A stretch of DNA of 64,000 nucleotides from Acetobacter oeni (GTDB lineage: Bacteria; Pseudomonadota; Alphaproteobacteria; Acetobacterales; Acetobacteraceae), in the NCBI RefSeq assembly GCF_011516825.1, contig NZ_WOTA01000013.1:52157-116156 (forward strand), read 5' to 3'. The notes under the pieces are model-generated. The model was not told where the DNA came from, made no database searches, and was given only the letters and a program-made list of their open reading frames with translations. How positions within the stretch are numbered: the first letter of the stretch is position 1; every line of letters begins with the position of its first letter. The translations under genes and the position numbers were made by a program. Shown piece by piece: positions 56,794-64,000 of the stretch.

Positions 56794-58743
56794 ATGCAGC
56801 AGCCCGCCTCGTCCCGCGAACTGACCGTTCGCGGTCTTATTATCGGTGCTCTCATCACCGTGGTGTTCACGGCTTCCAACACATATCTCGGGCTGAAGAT
56901 CGGACTGACCTTTGCGTCTTCAATTCCGGCCGCGGTCATTTCGATGTCGGTTTTACGGTTGCTTGGCGGCGGAACGATACTTGAAAACAACATGGTGCAG
57001 AGCCAGGCCTCGGCTGCCGGGACGCTTTCCACTGTATTCGCGGTGTTTCCGGCGCTGATTCTGATCGGTCACTGGGCGAGGTTTCCTTATCTGGAAACTG
57101 TCGGGCTGACGGCGGCGGGTGGGATGGCGGGCGTGCTGTTCACGATTCCTCTCCGGCGGGCGCTGGTGAATGAAAGCACCCTGCCCTATCCGGAGGGCGT
57201 GGCGGCGGCGGAGATCCTGCGGGCGGGGCATGAACAGGCGAGCGATGGCGCGCGGAATGACGGCCTGATGACATTGCTGGCGGGCACGGTGATTTCGGCG
57301 GCATTTTCGTTTGCGAGTGGCGGTCTGCGGGTTCTCTCAGATGGAGCGGCTGTAGTTTTTTCGTCCGGTTCTTCCGTGTTTCGTCTGTCGACGGGGTTTT
57401 CGCTGGCGCTGCTGGGCGCGGGATATCTGGTCGGGATTGCGGGCGGGATGGCCATGCTGTTCGGCTATGTTTTGTCCTGGCTGATTGCCGTTCCCTGGCT
57501 GACGGCGATCACGCCGAACACGGATCATCTGGCACCGGGAGCGTTTGCAACCTGGGTCTGGCTGCACAAGGTCCGGTTTATCGGCGCGGGAGCGATTGCT
57601 CTCGCTTCGGTGTGGACGCTGGGCGAACTGGCCGGGCCGGTGATCCGGGGTGTAAAGGACGCTCTGGTTTCGCGGGTCGGGGTTTCGACGGATAACCGGG
57701 ATCTTTCGCCACGGACGATCGGGCTGATCGGGGCGGCGCTGTTTGTTGTGGTCGCGGTATTTCTGACGGCGTTTCTGCTGCCGTTTACGTCCCATGTTCT
57801 GATACCCGTGCTGTTTGGCTCGGTGTTTATGTTTGTATTTGGATTTCTGACGGCGGCGGCCTGCGGTTATATGGCGGGGCTGGTCGGGTCATCGTCATCG
57901 CCTATTTCAGGCATTGTTCTGATTGCGACCATTCTGGTTTCGTCGTGTCTGCTCGGGCTGGAAGCTCTGGGGCTTCTGCCGGACGTATTCTCGGCGAACG
58001 GACATCATCTGGCGATTGCGTTCACGATCATCATTCTTTCGGCGATCGTGGCTTCGGCCGCGATTTCCAATGACAATCTTCAGGATCTGAAGACGGGCCA
58101 GCTTCTGGGGGCGTCGCCATGGAAGCAGGAAACGGTGCTGCTTGTCGGTTGTGGGATCGGAGCGCTGGTCATTCCGCCTGTCCTGAATCTTCTTTATCAG
58201 GCTTATGGCTTTACCGGGGCTTTGCCGCGCCCGGACATGGACCCGGCACGGGCACTGGCGGCGCCGCAGCCGGCGATTATTGCGATGGTGGCGTCAGGGA
58301 TTTTTGAGCACAACCTGGACTGGACGCTGATTTCCATCGGATTTGCACTGGGGGCAGGTCTGATCGTGCTGGACCGGCAGATGAAGCGGCGCGGGCTGTC
58401 GCTTCCGCCGCTCGCGGTTGGAATCGGGCTTTATCTGCCTCCTGCGGTATCGACGACGCTCGCGGTGGGTGCGGGCATAGGCTGGTGGCTTCAGCGCGGT
58501 ATGGGAAAGACTGAAAGTGAGGCGGGACCGGGGACGATGATTGCCTCGGGTCTGATTGTCGGGGAGAGCCTGATGGGGGTCGCTCTGGCGGCGATTTCCG
58601 GGATAAGCGGATCGGATAATGCGCTCTCGGTCGTAAGATCGGGCATCGCGCCGTGGGATACGATTCTGGGATGTCTGGCCTTTGTGGGTGTGTGCTGCTG
58701 GTTTGTGATGCGTGTCAGGAAGACGACGGGTAATTGCAGGTGA
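56794..58743 (+). CDS. OPT family oligopeptide/metal-chelate transporter
   Basis: This 649-aa inner-membrane protein has about 16 hydrophobic helices. The family features are NTYLGLKIGLTFASSIPAA near the N-terminus, ENNMVQSQASAAGTLSTVF, LPYPEGVAAAEIL and GSSSSPISGIVLIATIL. Bacterial OPT proteins import short peptides or metal complexes by proton symport. The frame is open 60 codons upstream, but ATG 56794 has AGGA 7 bases upstream and starts just before the first helix. Its end overlaps the convergent TadG-like gene by 29 bases. Confidence 0.93.
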   Translation: MQQPASSRELTVRGLIIGALITVVFTASNTYLGLKIGLTFASSIPAAVISMSVLRLLGGGTILENNMVQSQASAAGTLSTVFAVFPALILIGHWARFPYLETVGLTAAGGMAGVLFTIPLRRALVNESTLPYPEGVAAAEILRAGHEQASDGARNDGLMTLLAGTVISAAFSFASGGLRVLSDGAAVVFSSGSSVFRLSTGFSLALLGAGYLVGIAGGMAMLFGYVLSWLIAVPWLTAITPNTDHLAPGAFATWVWLHKVRFIGAGAIALASVWTLGELAGPVIRGVKDALVSRVGVSTDNRDLSPRTIGLIGAALFVVVAVFLTAFLLPFTSHVLIPVLFGSVFMFVFGFLTAAACGYMAGLVGSSSSPISGIVLIATILVSSCLLGLEALGLLPDVFSANGHHLAIAFTIIILSAIVASAAISNDNLQDLKTGQLLGASPWKQETVLLVGCGIGALVIPPVLNLLYQAYGFTGALPRPDMDPARALAAPQPAIIAMVASGIFEHNLDWTLISIGFALGAGLIVLDRQMKRRGLSLPPLAVGIGLYLPPAVSTTLAVGAGIGWWLQRGMGKTESEAGPGTMIASGLIVGESLMGVALAAISGISGSDNALSVVRSGIAPWDTILGCLAFVGVCCWFVMRVRKTTGNCR

Positions 58744-59386
58744 CGTCGCTGCTGCCGGTGCCGATCGTCAGCGGGATGGAGGTGGACTGGCGCGGCACCA
58801 TGTAGAGGCTTTCGTACATTGGGAGGTCGGGAATGGCAAAACCCGGGATGACGGTGCTGATGACGACAGGCGTATATGTGTACCAGCTTTCGCCGTAGAT
58901 AAGGTAGCTGGTCGTGTCAGAATTCGTTGTGCTGGGCACGGTGACGGTTGAATTCAGGGCGCGCGGCGTCCGGTTCAGGCCGCAGCTCCAGACGACGGTG
59001 CCTGTCCCGCCGCTTCCTACTGATATTTCCGAAACGATGAGTTCCGCCGTGCTTGTCGAATAGGGATTCATGACGAGCAGCGTGGCGGCCAGCACGAGCG
59101 AGGCGTCATCGGTTGTCATGGTCTCGTACTGCGTTGTGAGATTTGCGACGGTATGTGACATGTCGGTCACTTTTCTCAGAACGATGACCGCGTCCTCAAT
59201 TTCCGCGCCGCAGATGAACAGGCTGATAAGCAAAGGGGCTATCAGAGCAAATTCAATGGCCGAAACGCCGCTGACGCAGTTCAGGAAACGCCTATGGCGG
59301 CACGGGCCAGGGTGTGGCTCGTGCCGGGGGGGCTGACACGGAACTGCGCCAGGGACCGGGGAAGGCGGCTGATCGGGCTCCGTCAC
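58715..59386 (-). CDS. TadE/TadG-like pilus assembly protein
   Basis: This 223-aa protein has a Pro-rich cytosolic N-terminus, then a single hydrophobic TadE-type segment SAIEFALIAPLLISLFICGAE (about 42-62), and a Ser/Thr-rich extracytoplasmic part ending CNYPSSS. The Glu before FALIAPLL is the pseudopilin-like position. TadE/TadG pseudopilins act in tight-adherence pilus assembly. GTG 59386 overlaps the stop of the preceding TadE-like gene by 4 bases (GTGA). No tad ATPase, secretin or Flp pilin is near. Confidence 0.85.
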   Translation of the reverse strand: MTEPDQPPSPVPGAVPCQPPRHEPHPGPCRHRRFLNCVSGVSAIEFALIAPLLISLFICGAEIEDAVIVLRKVTDMSHTVANLTTQYETMTTDDASLVLAATLLVMNPYSTSTAELIVSEISVGSGGTGTVVWSCGLNRTPRALNSTVTVPSTTNSDTTSYLIYGESWYTYTPVVISTVIPGFAIPDLPMYESLYMVPRQSTSIPLTIGTGSSDVTCNYPSSS

Positions 59387-59970
59387 GAAGAAGGCTCATT
59401 TTTGATGACGACGGTCGATACGATCAGCCGGGTCTGATTGGCGCTTTCGGTGACCGGATTAAAGCCACCAAGCACGGCTACAATGGGCAGCATATAGATC
59501 ATCTGCAGCACGACGATGTCACCGGGGCTTCCGGGATCGTAACTCCAGCTGTTCGAGACTACGCCGCTGCCATCGAATGTCAGTGTCGGAACTGCGGTGT
59601 TGACATCCGCAAAGCTGGCGACGGTTTGCGCGTTGATGAAGAGCGAGGAGCAGCTCATGTAAGCGGGCAGTCTTGCACAGGCCAGCGTTTTGAACGCTCC
59701 GGAATCAGTGGAGGCCGGAGCCTGTCCTGTGAGGATCAGCCGTGACATCTGGTCTGCCACGGCGTCGAGCGCATCCTGAGTAAAATAGATGATGCTCATC
59801 ACCACTGAAGCATAAAGCAGCGTGATGAGCGGAAGAGCGATAAACGCGAATTCCAGTGCGGCGGCTCCCCGCCTGTCCGCGCGGAAGCCTGTGGCTTCGG
59901 CCCCGCGGCCTGCGCCGGAACGAGGCTCCCGTAGCCGGATCGACGGGCACCGTGTCGGAATCCTCTTAAT
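59383..59970 (-). CDS. TadE-like pilus assembly protein with probable non-canonical (ATT) start
   Basis: The frame encodes the TadE signature RADRRGAAALEFAFIALPLI followed by TLLYASVVMSIIYFTQ, then an extracytoplasmic domain to KNEPSS. The hydrophobic segment is coded upstream of the first GTG (59805), so a start there would cut the domain. Between an in-frame TGA just before 59990 and that GTG there is no ATG, GTG or TTG. The best upstream start is ATT at 59970-59968, a few bases after an AAAAGGGGGA stretch, giving 195 aa. A frameshift from the ATG at 59987 in another frame is the alternative. The downstream TadG-like gene is coupled by a 4-base overlap. Confidence 0.6.
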   Translation of the reverse strand: MKRIPTRCPSIRLREPRSGAGRGAEATGFRADRRGAAALEFAFIALPLITLLYASVVMSIIYFTQDALDAVADQMSRLILTGQAPASTDSGAFKTLACARLPAYMSCSSLFINAQTVASFADVNTAVPTLTFDGSGVVSNSWSYDPGSPGDIVVLQMIYMLPIVAVLGGFNPVTESANQTRLIVSTVVIKNEPSS

Positions 59971-60312
59971 TGTTCCCCCTTTTGCATTTATCCCTGGATA
60001 TGATCATGCAGATCCGGGGCACGCATGGTCTGGTAATTATAATATGGAAAAGTATTGTGGCCGGACCTCGTTAACGGCACGTTTAAATATGAATTTGCTC
60101 GCCATCTTGCATGGGACGCGGACAGTTCCATTATCGGGGGGATCGGTTTTTTTGCCGTGATGCATGGACCGTCACGCTGCGTATGGGAACGGTGAAAAAA
60201 CGGAGTGCGGACCGGCCTGTCTGGCGGACACGCTATCTGACGGATTTCAGGAAATAAATGTGCTGCTGAGTGGTCTGTGGACGGATCATTTTTCGGCTTT
60301 CGGGAGATGGTG
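59971..60312. other. Divergent intergenic region upstream of copA
   Basis: These bases should hold promoters for the tad-like pair and for copA. A TATAAT-like box on both strands lies near 60037-60043 and a T7 run at 60147-60153. I could not find a convincing CueR-type palindrome or paired -35 element. A 24-codon frame at 60183-60257 has nothing to support it. Confidence 0.4.
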
Positions 60313-62709
60313 ATGCCTGCGTCGATCTCTTTACCTGTCGAAGGCATGACCTGCGCTGACTGCGCGGCGCGGATTGAAAAGGTTCTGAACCGGCTTCCCG
60401 GCATTACGGCGAACGTGAACTTTGCGTCCGGCAGGGCCTCTCTGGCGCTTGCCGGAGATCATGCTCCCGTTGCCGATATTGAAGCGACGATTGAGCGGGC
60501 GGGGTTCACGGTGCCCCATGAGCATGTGTCTCTGGCGATCGAGGGCATGACCTGCGCCGCCTGCGCGATACGGCTTGAAAAAATCCTGAACCGGCTCGAC
60601 GGCGTGACGGCGCATGTGAGTTTCGCCGCAGCGCGGGCCACGGCGGATCTGACACCGGGACTGGCGGGTGTGGATGATCTGACAGCCGCGGTGAGCCGGG
60701 CGGGTTTTCGGGCGGGAGTGGCGGAGAGGGATGAGGCCGCCCGCCAGGAGCGACGTGCCGGTGAGCGACGCAGGCTCCGGCTGGAGCTGGTTGTCGGGAT
60801 TGTGGCGACGTTACCTCTGCTTCTGGAGATGATCCCCACCGCCAGCCATGAACTGATGTTGCCGCGGTGGATGCAGCTTGTGCTGGCGAGCATCGTCCAG
60901 TTCGGTCCCGGGTTGAAATTCTACCGGGGCGCGTGGGCGGCGCTGCGGGGCGGTGGCGCGAACATGGACGTTCTGGTGGCGCTGGGCACGACGATCGCGT
61001 GGCTTTCCAGCGCGGTTGTGACGGTGTTCGGGCTGGATGCGCCGGTATGGTTTGAGTCCGGGGCGACGGTTCTGACGCTGGTGACGGCTGGACGGCTGAT
61101 GGAGGCGAACGCGAAGGACCGGGCCGCCTCGGGCATTGCGCGGCTGGCGAAATTGCAGCCTCAGACAGCACATGTGGAGACGGCGGGCGAAGTTCGGGAC
61201 CAGCCGGCGGCGGGTCTTGTTGTGGACGATGTCTTTGTGGTGCGGCCAGGCGAGGCCGTGCCGACGGACGGCGCGGTGCTGACGGGAGAGTCGGCGCTCG
61301 ATGAAGCGATGCTGACCGGGGAAAGCATGCCGGTGCCGCGCGGCCCGGGGGATGCTGTGCGTGGCGGAACGATCAACGGGGATGGCGTTCTGCGGGTTCG
61401 GGCGACAGCGGTCGGAGCGGACACGGCGCTCGCCCGGATTACGCGGATGGTGGATGAAGCGGAGGGCTCGAAGGCACCGATCGAGCGGCTTGTGGATCGG
61501 GTTTCGGCGGTTTTCGTGCCGGTGATTCTGGGAATTGCGCTGCTGACACTGGGACTCGGGTGGGCGGTTTCGGGATCGTTTGAGTGGAGTCTGCTCAACG
61601 CGGTGGCGGTTCTGGTGGTGGCGTGTCCCTGTGCTCTGGGCCTGGCGACACCGACGGCCATCATGGTTGGCGCCGGGCGTGGAGCGGCGGCGGGGCTGCT
61701 GTTTCGCTCGGCGGAGGCGCTGGAACAGATGGGGCGCGTTTCCGTGTTACTGCTGGACAAGACGGGCACGCTGACGGAAGGGCGTCCGCAGGTTACCGGC
61801 GTCTTTCCTGTGGACGGGCTGACGCGGGGCGATGTTCTGGCGCTGGCTGCGGGCATGGAGGGAGACTCGACACATCCTCTGGCGAAGGCTGTGCGGCAGG
61901 CGGCGGCGGAAGCCGGTGTTGCGCCGGTTGCCGTGACAGAGGGACGGGCCGTTGCGGGGCATGGGCTGACGGCCATATCCGGGGGTGTACCGATGCGGCT
62001 GGGATCGGAGCGGTTTCTGGGAGTGACGCCTGACGGCCCGGCGGCGGAATCCGGTCTGCTCGGGGAAACGCTGATCGGGGTCGAGCAGGGCGGCGTGGTC
62101 GCGGGCTGGATTGCCGTGGCGGACAAAATCCGGGCGGATGCGGCGCAGGCTGTGGAATTGCTGAAGGATCTTGGCATTCGTCCGGTTATGGTCACGGGGG
62201 ATTCCGAGGCGGCAGCGCGGCGGGTGGCGACAGCGGTCGGGATCACGGATGTCAGGGCGGGCGTGCTTCCTGGCGACAAGGCGGCGGAGGTTGCTGAAGC
62301 GAGGGCATCCACCGACGGGAGCGGGCTCGTCGGGATGGCGGGCGACGGGATCAACGACGCGCCGGCTCTGGCGGCGGCGGATGTTGGAATTGCGATGGGA
62401 AGCGGGACCGATGTGGCACTGGACACGGCGGCTGTGGTGCTGATGCGCTCGCAGCTTCTGGCTCCGGTGGATGCCGTCAGTCTGTCACGCGCCACATCGC
62501 GCAAGATCAGACAGAATCTGTTTTTCGCGTGTATTTATAATGGTCTTGGCGTTCCTCTGGCTGCATTCGGGGTGCTGTCGCCCATGTTGTCCGGAGCGGC
62601 TATGGCGATGAGTTCGGTGTCGGTGGTGAGCAATGCGCTATTGCTCAACCGGTGGAGACCGGTATCGCAGGATGTCCGGTCGGTTCCGATGATCGGGACT
62701 GGACAATAA
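60313..62709 (+). CDS. copA: Copper-translocating P-type ATPase CopA
   Basis: This 798-aa inner-membrane pump exports Cu(I). Two N-terminal metal-binding domains carry GMTCADC (Cys14, Cys17) and GMTCAAC (Cys81, Cys84). Eight transmembrane helices follow, with the ion-binding VVACPCALGLATPTA motif. The phosphorylated Asp is in LLDKTGTLTEG, the nucleotide-binding HP site in DSTHPLAKA, and the hinge is GMAGDGINDAPALA. MAMSSVSVVSNALLLNRW at the end is typical of copper pumps. ATG 60313 has GGGAG 6 bases upstream; GTG 60277 is open but less likely. The copper chaperone gene follows. Confidence 0.96.
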   Translation: MPASISLPVEGMTCADCAARIEKVLNRLPGITANVNFASGRASLALAGDHAPVADIEATIERAGFTVPHEHVSLAIEGMTCAACAIRLEKILNRLDGVTAHVSFAAARATADLTPGLAGVDDLTAAVSRAGFRAGVAERDEAARQERRAGERRRLRLELVVGIVATLPLLLEMIPTASHELMLPRWMQLVLASIVQFGPGLKFYRGAWAALRGGGANMDVLVALGTTIAWLSSAVVTVFGLDAPVWFESGATVLTLVTAGRLMEANAKDRAASGIARLAKLQPQTAHVETAGEVRDQPAAGLVVDDVFVVRPGEAVPTDGAVLTGESALDEAMLTGESMPVPRGPGDAVRGGTINGDGVLRVRATAVGADTALARITRMVDEAEGSKAPIERLVDRVSAVFVPVILGIALLTLGLGWAVSGSFEWSLLNAVAVLVVACPCALGLATPTAIMVGAGRGAAAGLLFRSAEALEQMGRVSVLLLDKTGTLTEGRPQVTGVFPVDGLTRGDVLALAAGMEGDSTHPLAKAVRQAAAEAGVAPVAVTEGRAVAGHGLTAISGGVPMRLGSERFLGVTPDGPAAESGLLGETLIGVEQGGVVAGWIAVADKIRADAAQAVELLKDLGIRPVMVTGDSEAAARRVATAVGITDVRAGVLPGDKAAEVAEARASTDGSGLVGMAGDGINDAPALAAADVGIAMGSGTDVALDTAAVVLMRSQLLAPVDAVSLSRATSRKIRQNLFFACIYNGLGVPLAAFGVLSPMLSGAAMAMSSVSVVSNALLLNRWRPVSQDVRSVPMIGTGQ

Positions 62710-62802
62710 GGTGATGCGGCGCGATGGTCGCGGCCTGTTGAAGACAGCGACCGCTCTGGTGACGGGACTGTTGCCGGGCTGCGCACGTTAAGGAGAAAAA
62801 CG

Positions 62803-63009
62803 ATGAAAACCGATACATTCCTTGTGCAGGGCATGACATGCGACGGGTGTGTCTCATCGATCAAACGTGCGCTTGAAGGTCTCTCCGGTGTAAAAGAAGC
62901 TCGTCCTTCCCTGGAGAAAGGCGAGGTTTCGGTTGATTATGATCCGTCACTGACCGGGGAGTCGGCTATCCGTCGTACGATTGAGGCGGCGGGCTTCGAC
63001 GTCAACTGA
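62803..63009 (+). CDS. copZ: Heavy-metal-associated copper chaperone (CopZ-like)
   Basis: This 68-aa ferredoxin-like HMA domain protein has the copper-binding motif GMTCDGC (Cys13 and Cys16) and the typical end IRRTIEAAGFDV. It likely delivers Cu(I) to the CopA N-terminal domains. A clear AAGGAG Shine-Dalgarno lies just before the ATG. It starts 93 bases after copA, probably in the same transcript. Confidence 0.93.
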   Translation: MKTDTFLVQGMTCDGCVSSIKRALEGLSGVKEARPSLEKGEVSVDYDPSLTGESAIRRTIEAAGFDVN

Positions 63010-63242
63010 CGTTTTCGCTATCGGTCTGCATTTTGCTCCGGCTTTCCCTCCCCCTGCCCGGCTCTGGTTTCGGCCATGCAGGTGACACGCGGGGGGGCTT
63101 CCGGAGGCGGCCTTCATTGAGTCAACGGAACGTGGCAGATGAGGGTTTCGTTTCGTGGCGTATGTGTTGCGTTGTGTGATCAGGAATGAACGGGGTCGCG
63201 GTGTCTTATCCAGTTAAAACCGGAAATCAGGCTTGGGCGCGC

Positions 63243-63524
63243 ATGGCTGTGCGGAGACTTGTGCCTCTGCTGGCGTTATGCGCCGCCGGTTGCTCGGCTG
63301 AGATGGGGCGGACGGTCAACGACACGGATATTTCGTGTCTGCGTAAGCAGATGGGGTCTGGGATTCACACATCTTTTCCGCTTGCGGCGAACACGTGTCA
63401 GCGGTGGACGAATCACAATCTGATTTTCAATCAGAAAACCGCGAAGCCGATGCCGCTCAATCTGAAGGGCGCGCCGGATCTGCAGGCACTGGCTGAAGAA
63501 TACAGTTACACCTACACGAAATAA
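63243..63524 (+). CDS. Small putative lipoprotein, function unknown
   Basis: From ATG 63243 this is a 93-aa protein with a lipoprotein-like signal (MAVRRLVPLLALCAAGCSAE, Cys17). The lipobox AAGC is slightly atypical, lacking the usual Leu at -3. The mature part has two more Cys, in DISCLRK and ANTCQRW, and the stretch NHNLIFNQKTAKPMPL. A longer start at 63186 would put 19 residues before the signal. I do not recognise a family. It ends 4 bases from the convergent HNH gene. Confidence 0.65.
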   Translation: MAVRRLVPLLALCAAGCSAEMGRTVNDTDISCLRKQMGSGIHTSFPLAANTCQRWTNHNLIFNQKTAKPMPLNLKGAPDLQALAEEYSYTYTK

Positions 63525-63528
63525 GGCA

Positions 63529-64000
63529 TCAGGTTTCCAGTTCGACATCCCAGTAGAGGTAATCGCGCCAGCTTTCATGCAGATAGTTCGGCGGGAAAGC
63601 ACGTCCGTTTTCCTGGAGTTCCCAGGTGGTTGGCTGTGCAGGACGACGGCGTGGAAACATGCGAATTTCCTGCGGCAGATGATCGGCTTTGAGAAGGTTG
63701 CAGGAGCCGCAGGCGGTGATGACATTATCCCAGCTTGTTTTTCCGCCTTTGCTGCGCGGGATGACGTGATCGAAGGTCAACTCATGCGTTGGCAGGTGGT
63801 CATTGCAGTACTGGCAGGAAAAATTATCGCGCAGGAAGACGTTGAACCGGGTGAAAGCGGGACGTCGCGCGGTCGGTACATATTCTCTGAGAGCCTGAAT
63901 CAGAAAGCGGTTTGATTGATTTTTCGCAGAACTCTGCGGATATGGGCAATCATCAACCACGCGTGGGATGACGAGATTGTTGCCTCGACATCCTTCGTGA
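63529..64000 (-). CDS. HNH endonuclease family protein (5' end beyond the window)
   Basis: The frame is open to the window edge, so the N-terminus is probably missing; GTG 63960 could also be the start (143 aa). It has PAFTRFNVFLRDNFSCQYCN, then LTFDHVIPRSKGGKTSWDNV and ITACGSCNLLKADH. These are the HNH catalytic residues with the two Cys-x2-Cys zinc pairs. Proteins of this small family are widespread in alphaproteobacterial chromosomes; their role is not established, and restriction-like or repair roles are possible. No methyltransferase is adjacent in the window. Confidence 0.88.
   Translation of the reverse strand, partial: HEGCRGNNLVIPRVVDDCPYPQSSAKNQSNRFLIQALREYVPTARRPAFTRFNVFLRDNFSCQYCNDHLPTHELTFDHVIPRSKGGKTSWDNVITACGSCNLLKADHLPQEIRMFPRRRPAQPTTWELQENGRAFPPNYLHESWRDYLYWDVELET

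Noticed and set aside
60183..60257. A 24-codon frame upstream of copA that could be a leader peptide
   Set aside because: It has no Shine-Dalgarno, no Cys or His run expected of a copper-sensing leader, and no attenuator-like structure after it.

Overview
The window is about 64 kb of chromosome from an alphaproteobacterium, most likely an acetic acid bacterium (Acetobacteraceae). Evidence for this is the dense, moderately GC-rich coding with GCG/CGG-heavy codon use, an alphaproteobacterial flagellin with FlbT/FlaF regulators, the dnaA-dnaN-recF-gyrB block next to rpsT, and a divergent mutM/ubiE pair followed by coaBC and dut. The family assignment is inference from gene content; no rRNA or tRNA gene is visible to test it. 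No insertion sequence, prophage, CRISPR array or tRNA gene was found.

Layout. 1-3303: a flagellin module, made of the 3' end of flbT, a 311-aa flagellin, a TPR glycosyltransferase of FlmG type, and flaF. 3307-4866: upp, msrB and a 58-aa acidic protein. 5209-11813: a plus-strand run of gpmI, an EnvC-like degenerate LytM factor, a CtpA-type S41 protease, a YibQ-type divergent polysaccharide deacetylase and rppH, largely envelope and division maintenance. 11939-18276: the outer-membrane translocation pair tamB-tamA on the minus strand, with overlapping stop and start. 18397-23807: a plsC-like acyltransferase and the overlapping miaB-phoH-ybeY-corC operon. 24086-32057: a metabolic stretch with a siderophore-interacting reductase, a tannase/feruloyl esterase, an old yellow enzyme, a lipoprotein, purU, anmK and an unknown 127-aa protein.

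32183-38854 is the replication block gyrB-recF-dnaN-dnaA, all on the minus strand, followed by rpsT and its terminator. 39818-43345 holds mutM divergent from ubiE-coaBC-dut. 43442-49218 carries a two-domain ABC permease and an ATPase with an extra C-terminal domain. They probably belong to one importer, but an inserted MpaB-like oxygenase gene and an M20 peptidase gene separate them. 49443-58743 has a hydrolase-only (p)ppGpp-type HD protein, an M16 protease, a short-chain dehydrogenase, a DUF3772-type MscS channel and an OPT transporter. 58715-59970 is an orphan pair of TadE/TadG-like pilin-related genes, the first of which has no ATG, GTG or TTG start in its frame. 60313-64000 has a CopA copper ATPase with a CopZ-like chaperone, a small lipoprotein and a partial HNH endonuclease.

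Most of the window is core housekeeping DNA. The items most worth a second look are the flagellin control and glycosylation module with its short leader, the TadE-like gene with a probable ATT start, the rearranged zinc finger of MutM, the roughly 70-residue Pro/Gly insertion in the tannase, the split ABC importer, and several small unassigned proteins.
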